The notes under the pieces: generated by a model
The model's input: only the letters and a program-made list of their open reading frames with translations
What the model was told of the DNA's origin: nothing
The model's database searches: none
In this document: in pieces, positions 44,360 through 52,745 of the stretch
Numbering within the stretch: position 1 is the first letter of the stretch
Layout: each line of letters opens with the position of its first letter
Assembly: GCF_964253915.1 (NCBI RefSeq)
Contig: NZ_CAXUSG020000008.1
Coordinates: 62,001 to 126,000 of the forward strand
Source: Metarhizobium sp964253915
GTDB taxonomy: Bacteria > Pseudomonadota > Alphaproteobacteria > Rhizobiales > Rhizobiaceae
DNA: 64,000 nt
Reading direction: 5' to 3'
Made by a program: the position numbers and the translations under genes

Positions 44360-46405
44360 TCAGGCGTCCGGCACGTTGTCCTTCAGCTCCTTGATCCAGA
44401 TGCGGCCATTGCCATCAGATGGCGCCCGCCAGTCGCCGCGCGGTGAAAGCGAGCCGCCGGAGGTGACTTTCGGACCATTGGGCGAGGCCGAGCGCTTGAA
44501 CTGGCTGATGGTGAAGAAGCGGAACAGGAAGACTTCCAGCCAACGCTTGATCGTCGGAAGATCGAAAGCGCGCCGCTTGTGCTCGGGGAAATGTGACGGC
44601 CAGGTGCCGGCGTCGGCATCTTCCCAGGCCTGCAGCGCCATATAGGCGATCTTCGACGGTTTCAGGCCGAAGCGGGTGAGATAATACAGCGTGAAATCGT
44701 GCAGGTCGTAGGGACCGATCTTGTCTTCCGTGCTCTGCATCGCGCCGTTTTCATCGGCCGGCACCAGCTCCGGCGAGATGATCGTATCGAGGATGCTTTC
44801 GAGCGTCGCATCGGTTTCCGGGTCGAAGGCTTCGGTCTCGATGATCCAGCGGATGAGGTGCTGTATCAGCGTCTTCGAGACCGAGGCGTTGACATTGTAA
44901 TGGCTCATCTGGTCGCCGACGCCGTAGGTCGACCAGCCGAGAGCGATTTCCGAGAGGTCGCCGGTGCCGAGCACCAGCGCGTTGCGCTGGTTGGCGGCGC
45001 GGAACAGGAAATCGGTGCGCAGGCCGGCCTGCACATTCTCGAAGGTGACGTCATAGACGGGCTTGCCATCGGCAAAGGGGTGCTTGAGGTCGTTGAGCAG
45101 TTGTGTCGCCAGCGGCCTGATGTCGATTTCTTCGGCGGTGATGCCCATGCTGCGCATCAGGGCCCAGGCGTTCGACTTGGTGTTGTCGCCGGTGGCGAAG
45201 CCCGGCATGGTGAAGCCGAGGATATCGGAGCGCGGCCAGCCAAGCTGGTCGTAGGCGCGGGCGGCGACCAGCAGCGCATGGGTGGAATCGAGGCCGCCGG
45301 ATATGCCGATGCACAACCGCTTGATGCCGGTCGATTTCAGCCGCTTCATCAGCCCCTGGACCTGGATGTTAAAGGTCTCGTAGCAATCCTGGTCCAGCCG
45401 CTTCGGATCGGCCGGCACGAACGGGTAGCGGGCGATGGCGCGCTTCAGGTCGATACGGCCTTCCGGCACGGCGAAATCGAACAGCACGCGGCGGAAATTC
45501 CGGCCGGCCGTCAGGTTCAATGTGGCAGCGTCGTTGAAGGTGCCGGTGCGCATGCGCTCCAGCCGCAGCCGTTCGACGTCGATATCGGCGATGCACATCT
45601 GCGACGTCGTCGGAAACCGGTCGGTTTCGGCCAGGAGGTCGCCGAGTTCGTAGATGCAGGCCTGGCCGTCCCAGGCGACGTCGGTGGTGGATTCGCCGGG
45701 GCCGGCGGCCGAATAGAGATAAGCCGACCAGGTGCGGGCCGATTGCGCCGAGCACAGGAGCTTGCGGGTATCGGCCTTGCCGACGGTGATGTTGCTGGCG
45801 GAAAGATTGGCGAGGATCAGGGCGCCGGCGAGCGCGCCGAAATCGCTGGGGGCAGCCGGCGCCCAGAGGTCTTCGCAGATTTCGACATGGAAGATGAAAT
45901 CGCGGACGTTCTGCGCCGAAAACTGCAGGTCGACACCGAAGGGCGCCGTCTGGCCGGCGACGGCGATCTCCGCCTCGCGCACGGTGCGGCCGGAGGCAAA
46001 CCAGCGCTTTTCGTAGAATTCCCGGTAGTTGGGCAGGAATGTCTTCGGCACGACGCCGAGGATGCGGCCGGCATGGATGACGACGGCGCAATTGAACAGG
46101 CGCCCTTCATGGCGCAGCGGCGCACCGACCAGCAGCACCGGGCCGAGGTCGCGGCTCTCGGCGGCAAGCGTGGCAAGCCCATCCTCGACGGCATCCAGCA
46201 GCACGTCCTGGCCAAGCAGGTCGTCGATGGAGTAGCCGGAAATAGCCAGTTCCGGGAACACCATCAGGCCGACATGCTGCTCGTTGCCCTTTCTGGCGAG
46301 TTCCAGGATCGAATTGACGTTGAACGGCGGATCGGCAAGCTCGCAGGCCGGGGTACAGGCAGCCACCCGCACGAAACCGTGGCTGTAGGGCGAATGGAAT
46401 TCCAT
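44360..46405 (-). CDS. nadE: Glutamine-dependent NAD+ synthetase
   Basis: 681 residues, the large two-domain type. N-terminal glutaminase with the Glu52-Lys121-Cys177 triad (FPELAISGY, VVPKTFLPNYREFYEKRW, HVEICEDLW); C-terminal synthetase with the PP-loop LCIGISGGLDSTHALLVA. It amidates deamido-NAD, the last step of NAD synthesis. GGAG 7 bases before ATG 46405; ATG 46420 is an in-frame alternative. The upstream open frame to 47191 overlaps gnd and is not coding. Confidence 0.97.
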   Translation of the reverse strand: MEFHSPYSHGFVRVAACTPACELADPPFNVNSILELARKGNEQHVGLMVFPELAISGYSIDDLLGQDVLLDAVEDGLATLAAESRDLGPVLLVGAPLRHEGRLFNCAVVIHAGRILGVVPKTFLPNYREFYEKRWFASGRTVREAEIAVAGQTAPFGVDLQFSAQNVRDFIFHVEICEDLWAPAAPSDFGALAGALILANLSASNITVGKADTRKLLCSAQSARTWSAYLYSAAGPGESTTDVAWDGQACIYELGDLLAETDRFPTTSQMCIADIDVERLRLERMRTGTFNDAATLNLTAGRNFRRVLFDFAVPEGRIDLKRAIARYPFVPADPKRLDQDCYETFNIQVQGLMKRLKSTGIKRLCIGISGGLDSTHALLVAARAYDQLGWPRSDILGFTMPGFATGDNTKSNAWALMRSMGITAEEIDIRPLATQLLNDLKHPFADGKPVYDVTFENVQAGLRTDFLFRAANQRNALVLGTGDLSEIALGWSTYGVGDQMSHYNVNASVSKTLIQHLIRWIIETEAFDPETDATLESILDTIISPELVPADENGAMQSTEDKIGPYDLHDFTLYYLTRFGLKPSKIAYMALQAWEDADAGTWPSHFPEHKRRAFDLPTIKRWLEVFLFRFFTISQFKRSASPNGPKVTSGGSLSPRGDWRAPSDGNGRIWIKELKDNVPDA

Positions 46406-46578
46406 GAACACACTCCGCATGTCTTTGCGTATTGAACTACCGCGCCGCACGATGGCCGTCGATCCCGCCGGCCGGGTTTTTCTCGCACACCACGCAAATG
46501 CCGGACGTTTTCGAGGCGCCTGCAGGCCAGCCGGGCATGGTCGATGCGCGACGGCCTGCAGGCTATTCGGGGCCGAGG

Positions 46579-47580
46579 TTACTCTTTCGGCTTCTCCACG
46601 TGGCCGCCGAAGGCATAACGCATGGCGGACAGCAGCTTGTCGGCGAATTCCGATTCCCCTTGCGAGGAGAAGCGGCTGAACAGCGCCGAAGACAGCACCG
46701 GCGCCGGCACGCCGGTGTCGACGGCGGCCTTGAGCGTCCAGCGCCCTTCGCCGGAATCGGAAACCCGGCCGCCGAATTGTTCGAGCGCCGCATCCTTTTT
46801 CAGGGCTTCGGCCGTCAGGTCGAGCAGCCATGAGCCGATAACGCTGCCGTGGCGCCAGACTTCGGTGACGCCGGCGAGATCGATATCGAACTGGTAATAT
46901 TGCGGCTCCGCAAGCGGGCTGGTTTCGGCATCGGCTTCGCGCGCCTGGTTGCCGGAATTGGCGGCTTTCAGGATGTTGATGCCTTCGGCATAAGCGGCCA
47001 TCAGCCCGTACTCGATGCCGTTGTGCACCATCTTGACGAAATGGCCGGCGCCGCTCGGGCCGCAATGCAGGTAGCCGCGCTGCGCTGTCGGCGCATCTGC
47101 GGGCACGCCTTCGCCGCCGCCCGGCGCCAGCGTCGCGAAAATCGGGTCGAGATGGCGCACGGCCTGTTCCGGTCCGCCGATCATCAGGCAATAGCCGCGA
47201 TCGAGGCCCCAGACGCCGCCGCTGGTGCCGACATCGACATAACTCAATCCGCGGGCGCCGAGGCGCTTGGCCTGATCGACGGCGTCGCGATAGTTGGAGT
47301 TGCCGCCGTCGATGACGATGTCGCCTTCGGTCATCAGCGCCGCGACCTGACCGGCGATCTTCGGCGTGATCGCTGCCGGCAGCATCAGCCAGACGCAGCG
47401 TGGCGGTTTCAGCTTGCCGACGAAATCTTCGAGCGAGGTCGCCCCAACGGCGCCTTCAGCCACCAGTGCTTCGACGCTTGCGGCATTGATGTCGTAGACG
47501 ACGCATTCGTGGCCACCGCGCATCAGACGCCGAACCATGTTGGCGCCCATCCGGCCCAGTCCCATCATTCCGATCTGCAT
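46579..47580 (-). CDS. gnd: 6-phosphogluconate dehydrogenase, short (YqeC-like) type
   Basis: 333 residues. Oxidative decarboxylation of 6-phosphogluconate to ribulose-5-phosphate. N-terminal MQIGMMGLGRMGANMVRRLM, DIVIDGGNSNYRDAVDQA, the SGAGHFVKMVHNGIEYGLM substrate/catalytic block, then a short C-terminal domain; the length fits the decarboxylating NAD-preferring short form rather than the ~470-residue enzyme. GAGG before ATG 47580. Same direction as nadE, 173 bases apart. Confidence 0.93.
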   Translation of the reverse strand: MQIGMMGLGRMGANMVRRLMRGGHECVVYDINAASVEALVAEGAVGATSLEDFVGKLKPPRCVWLMLPAAITPKIAGQVAALMTEGDIVIDGGNSNYRDAVDQAKRLGARGLSYVDVGTSGGVWGLDRGYCLMIGGPEQAVRHLDPIFATLAPGGGEGVPADAPTAQRGYLHCGPSGAGHFVKMVHNGIEYGLMAAYAEGINILKAANSGNQAREADAETSPLAEPQYYQFDIDLAGVTEVWRHGSVIGSWLLDLTAEALKKDAALEQFGGRVSDSGEGRWTLKAAVDTGVPAPVLSSALFSRFSSQGESEFADKLLSAMRYAFGGHVEKPKE

Positions 47581-47669
47581 ATTCAAGCCTCACCGTTTCC
47601 AACGATGCCCTTGAATATCCCTCCGCCGCCGAAGCTTCAACGATTGAGTGCGCCGGAGTGCGCGTGCCG

Positions 47670-48140
47670 TCAGGCTTTTTGCTTCAACGCCTCGGTTGCT
47701 TCGTTGACGAGCCCCAGCCGGGCTTCGATCACGGCGATCTTTTCCGGCGTATCGGCATTGCTCGCCTCGATATCGATGAAAAGCTGCTCGAAACCGCCGG
47801 GGGCCACGAAGGCGAACATCCGGCCCGGCTTGTCGCTGATGTTGCGCCAGCCGTGCGGCACGTTGGGCGGCAGGACGACCACCGCACCGGCGCCGACCTC
47901 GAATTCCTCTTCGCCGCAGCGGAAGCGGTAGACGCCTTCCAGAACGCGGAACACTTCGGTTTCCCGGGTGTGCATATGCGGCGCCGGACCATGGCCGGGC
48001 GGTACATGCGTCTCCCAGATGCCCATGGCGCCGTTGGTATCGGCCGCCGTCGCATGGATGATGACACGGGACCCGAAGGGTGTCTGGGCTACTCTTTCCC
48101 GCCCCGGAACGGAAACGACTGCCTTTTCAAATGCGGTCAT
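47670..48140 (-). CDS. Cupin-domain protein
   Basis: 156-residue single cupin: HVPPGHGPAPHMHTRETEVFRVLEG contains cupin motif 1 (metal His/Glu) and LPPNVPHGWRNI motif 2. The conserved metal ligands are present, so it may bind Fe, Mn or Zn; substrate unknown. Start at 48140 has GGGG upstream; the longer open frame overlaps the phosphatase gene. Confidence 0.85.
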   Translation of the reverse strand: MTAFEKAVVSVPGRERVAQTPFGSRVIIHATAADTNGAMGIWETHVPPGHGPAPHMHTRETEVFRVLEGVYRFRCGEEEFEVGAGAVVVLPPNVPHGWRNISDKPGRMFAFVAPGGFEQLFIDIEASNADTPEKIAVIEARLGLVNEATEALKQKA

Positions 48141-48247
48141 GATCTGCCCCCTGCTCGATGCGCCAGCATACACGCAATTGGCGTGTTTCGCTATCGGCTG
48201 TTCGCGGGGGGTCTGTTTGCCGGACCGTACGAACGGGCAGTCCGGAT

Positions 48248-49042
48248 TCAGATGCCTGCCAGTTTGCGCAGGTCGTCGACGGCGCCGGGACCGGCGGCGA
48301 CAACCGGAGCACCTCTGGTCAGGCTTTCGCCTTGCGTAGGGAAGGGGAGGCACCATCCGCCGGCTTCGGCCACCAGGCAGTGACCCGCCAGGCAATCCCA
48401 GGCATGCATGTAGGGCTCGTAATAACCGACCAGCCGACCGGCGGCGACATAAGCGAGCATCAGGGCGCCGGAGCCGTTGCGGATGAAGTTGCCGCCTTCC
48501 GCCAGCAGGGTTTCGACCGTCCTGGCCACGAAGGCCGGTGTCACATGGCTGTTGGCGCCGATGCCGGTGACGGCATTGCGGATGGTGTGCGACGGATCGA
48601 GCGTCAGGCGCTTGCCGTTCAGCGTGGCGCCGAAACCACGGGCGGCGGCATAGGCTTCACCGTGGCAGGGGGCGGCGATGACACCGACAACGGGTTCGCC
48701 GCCGTGCAGCAGGGCAATCGAGACGCACCAGTTCGGCATGCCGTTGACGAAGGGGCTGGTGCCGTCGATCGGGTCGACCACCCAGGTCGATCCGGAGGTG
48801 CCGGGGGTGAGGCCAAACTCTTCACCGAGGAAACCGTCTTCCGGGCAGGCCGCGCGCAGGCGGTCGCGGATGAGGTTTTCCACCTCGCGATCGGCAATCG
48901 ATACGACGTCCTGAAGGTCGCGCTTGGTTTCGACGACCAATGTCTCACGGCGGTTGAAATAATCGAGCGCGACGGCGCCGGCCTCCTGCGCCACCCGTTC
49001 GGCCAGCGCCAGGCGCGTTTCCAGTTCGGCATTCGATATCAT
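48248..49042 (-). CDS. Inositol-monophosphatase-family phosphatase
   Basis: 264 residues, Mg-dependent phosphatase. Metal-site motifs are visible: GFLGEEFG, WVVDPIDGTSPFVNG (DPxDGT) and AWDCLAGHCLVAEAGG (WD). The family includes inositol-1-phosphatase, histidinol-phosphatase, CysQ and fructose-bisphosphatase; the sequence alone does not settle the substrate. Possible operon with the cupin gene downstream (107 bases). Confidence 0.9.
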   Translation of the reverse strand: MISNAELETRLALAERVAQEAGAVALDYFNRRETLVVETKRDLQDVVSIADREVENLIRDRLRAACPEDGFLGEEFGLTPGTSGSTWVVDPIDGTSPFVNGMPNWCVSIALLHGGEPVVGVIAAPCHGEAYAAARGFGATLNGKRLTLDPSHTIRNAVTGIGANSHVTPAFVARTVETLLAEGGNFIRNGSGALMLAYVAAGRLVGYYEPYMHAWDCLAGHCLVAEAGGWCLPFPTQGESLTRGAPVVAAGPGAVDDLRKLAGI

Positions 49043-49258
49043 GCTTCGTTCCTCGCCGTCATGCGCCGGGCGTGCGACCTGCGGCTGCAGGCGGCCTCGC
49101 GCCTCCTACACCGGGAACATGACGGTTTTGCAATGCTACGCAATCCATATGGTTCATGGCATGAACGCGATCGATGTGGACCTGTTTGTACCTGTGCCGC
49201 TTGCCATTGCGCACAGTTGCAAAGTGCGGCTAATCTTCTCCGTGGTAGGAGGAATCAC

Positions 49259-49501
49259 GTGCCGGAGGTCGAGAGCATCGCCGAAGGGACGGTTTCCTCG
49301 CTGGGTCGTGACAGCGTCGAAAAAGACGACTGTCATTCGCCGGCATTGCATGCCGACCGCGTCTGGCGCAACCCGATCCGGGGGCGAGACGGTCGGTTCA
49401 TTTCTGCCGAAACGCATGAGATCCGGCAACCGGGCATCAGGGTATCCCCGGAGGCCGCACGCAACGACACGAAGGCGGGAGGGCCGTGCCATCGAACCTG
49501 A
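49259..49501 (+). CDS. Hypothetical protein, possibly part of the NUDIX gene downstream
   Basis: 80 residues from GTG 49259 with a very good ribosome site (TAGGAGG, 6-7 bases). The frame has balanced, protein-like composition (VPEVESIAEGTVSSLGRDSV, DGRFISAETHEIRQPGIRV) and ends at 49501, where coding-like sequence continues in the +1 frame as the NUDIX protein. It is either a real small gene or the 5' part of a frameshifted NUDIX gene. Confidence 0.45.
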   Translation: MPEVESIAEGTVSSLGRDSVEKDDCHSPALHADRVWRNPIRGRDGRFISAETHEIRQPGIRVSPEAARNDTKAGGPCHRT

Positions 49502-49583
49502 TCGCAAGGAGACACAGAACACCCGCGACCTGCTTGCCGAACTGGCGCAGCAGCCGGACATCCTGTTTCGTGCTCCCTTCCGC

Positions 49584-50021
49584 ATGCAATATGCGGCCTT
49601 GTGCTACCGTCGCGGCTTCGAAGGCATCGAAGTCCTGCTGGTGACGACACGCGCTTCCGGCCGCTGGATCATTCCGAAGGGGTGGCCGATCGACGACAAG
49701 CCGCCACACAAGGTTGCCGCGCAGGAAGCATTCGAGGAGGCTGGCGTTCTCGGCAAGGCCAAACGCAAGCCTTTCGGTCGCTATACCTATCTGAAGACGC
49801 TTGCCGACGGCCAGCGCGTGCCGTGCCTGGTGCAGGTCCATCTGGTGAAGTTTGCGGAGGAACTGCCGCGCTTCCGGGAGGCGGGCGAACGGCGTGTCGA
49901 ATGGGTTTCCTGCGTCGAGGCGGCACGGCGCATCTGCGAACCGGAGCTGAAGGGCCTGATGCTGGCGCTCTACCGCAAGGAAGAGGTCAAGGAACGCAAT
50001 CGCCGCGGTGTTCCGAACTGA
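49584..50021 (+). CDS. NUDIX hydrolase (start unclear)
   Basis: NUDIX domain with FRMQYAALCYRRGFEGIEVLL, RWIIPKGWPIDDKPPHKVAA and the box core QEAFEEAGVLG, typical of diphosphoinositol/diadenosine polyphosphate-type hydrolases. The Glu pair is intact, but Arg of REL is replaced (QEAFEE). From ATG 49584 it has 145 residues, yet coding-like sequence in this frame (RDLLAELAQQPDILFRAPF) begins about 80 bases earlier with no ATG, GTG or TTG; the ATG at 49416 is in frame but lies in non-coding-like sequence. See the 49259-49501 entry. Confidence 0.75.
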   Translation: MQYAALCYRRGFEGIEVLLVTTRASGRWIIPKGWPIDDKPPHKVAAQEAFEEAGVLGKAKRKPFGRYTYLKTLADGQRVPCLVQVHLVKFAEELPRFREAGERRVEWVSCVEAARRICEPELKGLMLALYRKEEVKERNRRGVPN

Positions 50022-50101
50022 GCCGGCGGCGCGGGGAGGGGCAGGCATTCAAATTCCCGTTGGTGCGTTGCGGCATGCTGCGGCTCTGATAGAATGCGCC
50101 G

Positions 50102-50458
50102 ATGACAACGACCCGCCTTTTTCAGATCGCTGCGTGGATCTGCCTCTTCGCCATCATTTTCGCAACCATATCGCCGATTTCGTTCCGGCCGCGTGATTTC
50201 CTGCCCGTCGATGTCGACCGGGCGCTGGCTTTCTTCGTGATGTCGGCGTTGTTCGTCATCGCCTATCCGCGCTACATCCTGGCTTGCGCCGTGCTGCTGG
50301 TCATCGGCGCCGGCGCAATCGAGCTTCTGCAATATCTGGCGCCGACCCGGCATGCCCAGGCGCACGATGCGATGATCAAGGCCATCGGCGCCATAGCCGG
50401 CATTCTGGTCGGCTGGGTCGCGAACCGGTTGCGGCTGCGCTTCCTGCCGCAGAGCTGA
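50102..50458 (+). CDS. VanZ-like membrane protein
   Basis: 118 residues with four hydrophobic segments (about 5-22, 42-58, 58-78, 90-107) and VDRALAFFVMSALF, ARHAQAHD-type and ELLQYLAPTRH motifs of the VanZ family. Role unknown; VanZ relatives are inner-membrane proteins linked loosely to envelope stress. Confidence 0.78.
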   Translation: MTTTRLFQIAAWICLFAIIFATISPISFRPRDFLPVDVDRALAFFVMSALFVIAYPRYILACAVLLVIGAGAIELLQYLAPTRHAQAHDAMIKAIGAIAGILVGWVANRLRLRFLPQS

Positions 50459-50503
50459 GAGCGAAGGGCGGCCCGCCGGCTTGGCGTCAGCGGGCCGGGC
50501 ATG

Positions 50504-50887
50504 TCAGGCGGGGACTTTTTCCCGGACATCATCAAGCAGGAAATGCACGACGACGTGCTCGGTAGAGTAGGCATGGCCGGCGTCGGAAATGTGTTCGTCC
50601 TTGCCGCCATCGGCCGGATGCCAGGCATGGTAGTGCGGATTGGTGGTGATCATCGTTACCGCCTGCCCGGCAAACGTGCCTTCTGCCAGACGGAAGCGCA
50701 TTTCCGCCAGCGGCCAGACACGCTCGTAGAGTGCCATGGGCAGTCGAAGCTTCAGCGCCTTCCTCGGCATGTGCGGTTCGGGATGACCCTCCTGTTCGTC
50801 GGTCGCCGCGATGCTTTGCGGCGTGACCATGACCTCCTCCGCCTGCTCGAAAATAGTGTTGAATTCTTCGGGCCACATTCTTCTCAT
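50504..50887 (-). CDS. Hypothetical protein
   Basis: 127 residues; GGAGGAG lies 8 bases before ATG 50887, supporting translation. No signal peptide or known motif recognised; the C-terminal half is His/Asp-rich (NPHYHAWHPADGGKDEHISD). Flanked by VanZ-like and another hypothetical gene. Confidence 0.6.
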   Translation of the reverse strand: MRRMWPEEFNTIFEQAEEVMVTPQSIAATDEQEGHPEPHMPRKALKLRLPMALYERVWPLAEMRFRLAEGTFAGQAVTMITTNPHYHAWHPADGGKDEHISDAGHAYSTEHVVVHFLLDDVREKVPA

Positions 50888-50956
50888 AAATCGCTCCTCC
50901 CAGCGCTCTTTCGATGATGCGCCGTCAGGATACCGTTTTCGCCGCCTATGGCAAAT

Positions 50957-51005
50957 AGAGCAATTTCAGCAAAAGTGCGCCGCGGTTTTGCGTCCGGAAT
51001 TGCGC
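50957..51005. repeat. RIME-like repeat, left half only
   Basis: AGAGCAATTTCAGCAAAAGT...GGAATTGCG is about 49 bases matching the left half of the copies at 30237 and 38492. The right half is missing; the adjoining sequence is the end of the next minus-strand gene. Confidence 0.7.
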
Positions 51006-51019
51006 CAAAGCCGGCGCGA

Positions 51020-51463
51020 TCACTCCGAAACGTATTTGCCTTCGTAGCGGATCTTGAAGTTGCGCCGGTGCACTTCATCGCTGAAGCAGATCAGCACCAG
51101 TTCGAGATCGCCGGCCGCATCGCGGCGGTCGAGCAGGCTCAACGTCACGACGATGGCATCCTCATAGGCGCGGGAGAGCCGGATGGCGGCATTGCGGATG
51201 TCGTTGACGCCGGGGTCGTTGCGATCGTCGCGCCGCTCGTAGACGAGCCAGAAAGGCGCGGTTTCCGAGGTCACGCCAAGTGCGGCCCTCACCTGTGCGT
51301 GAAAATCGTCGGCATGTTTTCCGCGTTCCCAGCCGATCGTGTAGTTGTGGCGATCACCGATCAGGCTGAGATATCCGTCGCAATCGCACGGACCGGCGAA
51401 TTTTTCGTCGATCTTTTCCAGCGCGAGACTTTCGGGGATTGAGAGTCGGAAGAAAATTGCCAT
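51020..51463 (-). CDS. Hypothetical protein
   Basis: 147 residues from ATG 51463 (MAIFFRLSIPESLALEKIDE); a longer frame to 51541 is possible but less protein-like. Contains CDCDGYLSLIGDRHNYTIGW and CFSDEVHRRNFKIRYEG. No family recognised. Immediately downstream of it lies the half RIME-like repeat. Confidence 0.55.
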   Translation of the reverse strand: MAIFFRLSIPESLALEKIDEKFAGPCDCDGYLSLIGDRHNYTIGWERGKHADDFHAQVRAALGVTSETAPFWLVYERRDDRNDPGVNDIRNAAIRLSRAYEDAIVVTLSLLDRRDAAGDLELVLICFSDEVHRRNFKIRYEGKYVSE

Positions 51464-51609
51464 CGGATACAAAAAGCCCAATCGTTCGGTTTCGCCGCCC
51501 GGCCGGAAACATCTGCAGGTGCCGGCGGGCATTGTCGGCATGCATGATAACCGATTCGGCTGCCGCCATCCGTCTTTCCGTTCGCCGCCAGTCCGATCGC
51601 TGCGGCAGA

Positions 51610-51637
51610 CATGGCCGGACGGAGTGATCCGGCCATG
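51610..51637 (-). terminator. Hairpin after ppk2
   Basis: Perfect 10-bp inverted repeat CATGGCCGGA/TCCGGCCATG with an 8-base loop, just downstream of ppk2. The T tract is poor, so termination is only likely. Confidence 0.5.
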
Positions 51638-51654
51638 CTCGCGTCAAAAGGGTT

Positions 51655-52575
51655 TTAGCCCCGATAGATATCCGGTACGTACATTTCGGCTGGGACCGGA
51701 TGGCGCACATAATCGGTGTGGTGCACGCGTTCCGGCAGTTCGACGGTGGATTTCGGCACATCGCCGTAGGGGATCTGGTCGAGCAGATGGGCGATGCAGT
51801 TCAGCCGCGCCTTTTTCTTGTCGACGGCCTGCACCACCCACCAGGGCGCTTCCGGCGTATGGGTGCGGGCCAGCATTTCTTCCTTGGCCTTGGTGTAATC
51901 CTCCCAATGGATACGGCTCTGCATGTCCATCGGCGACAGCTTCCACTGCTTCAGCGGATCATGGATACGCATCTTGAAGCGGAATTCCTGCTCGTTGTCG
52001 GTGATCGAGAACCAGTACTTGATCAAGATAATGCCGGAGCGTACCAGCATGCGCTCGAATTCCGGCACCGAGCGGAAGAACTCGTCCAGTTCCTCGGCGG
52101 TGCAGAAACCCATGACGCGCTCGACGCCGGCGCGGTTGTACCAGCTGCGGTCGAACAGCACCATTTCGCCGGCGGTCGGCAGATGCGGCACGTAGCGCTG
52201 GAAATACCACTGGTTGCGCTCGCGTTCGGTCGGTGCCGGCAGCGCCACGACGCGGCAGATGCGTGGGTTAAGGCGTGGCGTCACGCGCTTGATCGCGCCG
52301 CCCTTGCCGGCGGAATCACGGCCCTCGAAAAGCACCACGACCTTGAGTTTCTGATACTGGATCCAGTCCTGCAGCCGCACGAGTTCATGCTGGAGGCGGA
52401 AGAGTTCGCGGAAATAGACCTTGCGGTCGAGGGTCATTTCCCCCGGGGCGCTCATGCCTTCGGCGACCAGTTCGTCCAGCCGGTCTTCCTCGAGTTGCAT
52501 TTCCAACTCCTCGTCGAAGCTGTCGGCGATTTCGGCCTTGATGCGATCCAGATGATCCTGGTCAACGTTGTTCAT
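51655..52575 (-). CDS. ppk2: Polyphosphate kinase 2
   Basis: 306 residues, one-domain class I PPK2-type enzyme. Walker A VVVLFEGRDSAGKGGAIKR, Walker B-like MVLFDRSWYNRAGVERVMGF and lid residues around RVTPRLNPRICRVVALP are visible. It makes GTP or ATP from polyphosphate (or the reverse). ATG 52575 is preferred over the extended frame to 52683. Single gene. Confidence 0.93.
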   Translation of the reverse strand: MNNVDQDHLDRIKAEIADSFDEELEMQLEEDRLDELVAEGMSAPGEMTLDRKVYFRELFRLQHELVRLQDWIQYQKLKVVVLFEGRDSAGKGGAIKRVTPRLNPRICRVVALPAPTERERNQWYFQRYVPHLPTAGEMVLFDRSWYNRAGVERVMGFCTAEELDEFFRSVPEFERMLVRSGIILIKYWFSITDNEQEFRFKMRIHDPLKQWKLSPMDMQSRIHWEDYTKAKEEMLARTHTPEAPWWVVQAVDKKKARLNCIAHLLDQIPYGDVPKSTVELPERVHHTDYVRHPVPAEMYVPDIYRG

Positions 52576-52745
52576 GGATTTACCCCTGTCTTTCTGTCGC
52601 CAGAAAAGCGTGTCTCTGCGACAGCGATGTGACAGGCTGGGGACCGGTATGGTTTCCTGCCAGATTCGGCGCTTCTGGTTCACAAAAGCATGTAGAGCCG
52701 GAATCCATCCGGTCCACGAACACCACGATGAATTGTCGTGCCGGT

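Noticed and set aside
44699..46435. 578-codon open frame opposite nadE
   Set aside because: No motif, biased composition, and the opposite strand encodes a full NAD synthetase with its catalytic triad.
46406..47191. N-terminal extension of nadE by ~260 codons
   Set aside because: It would overlap gnd on the same strand in another frame; the catalytic residues number correctly (52, 121, 177) from the start at 46405.
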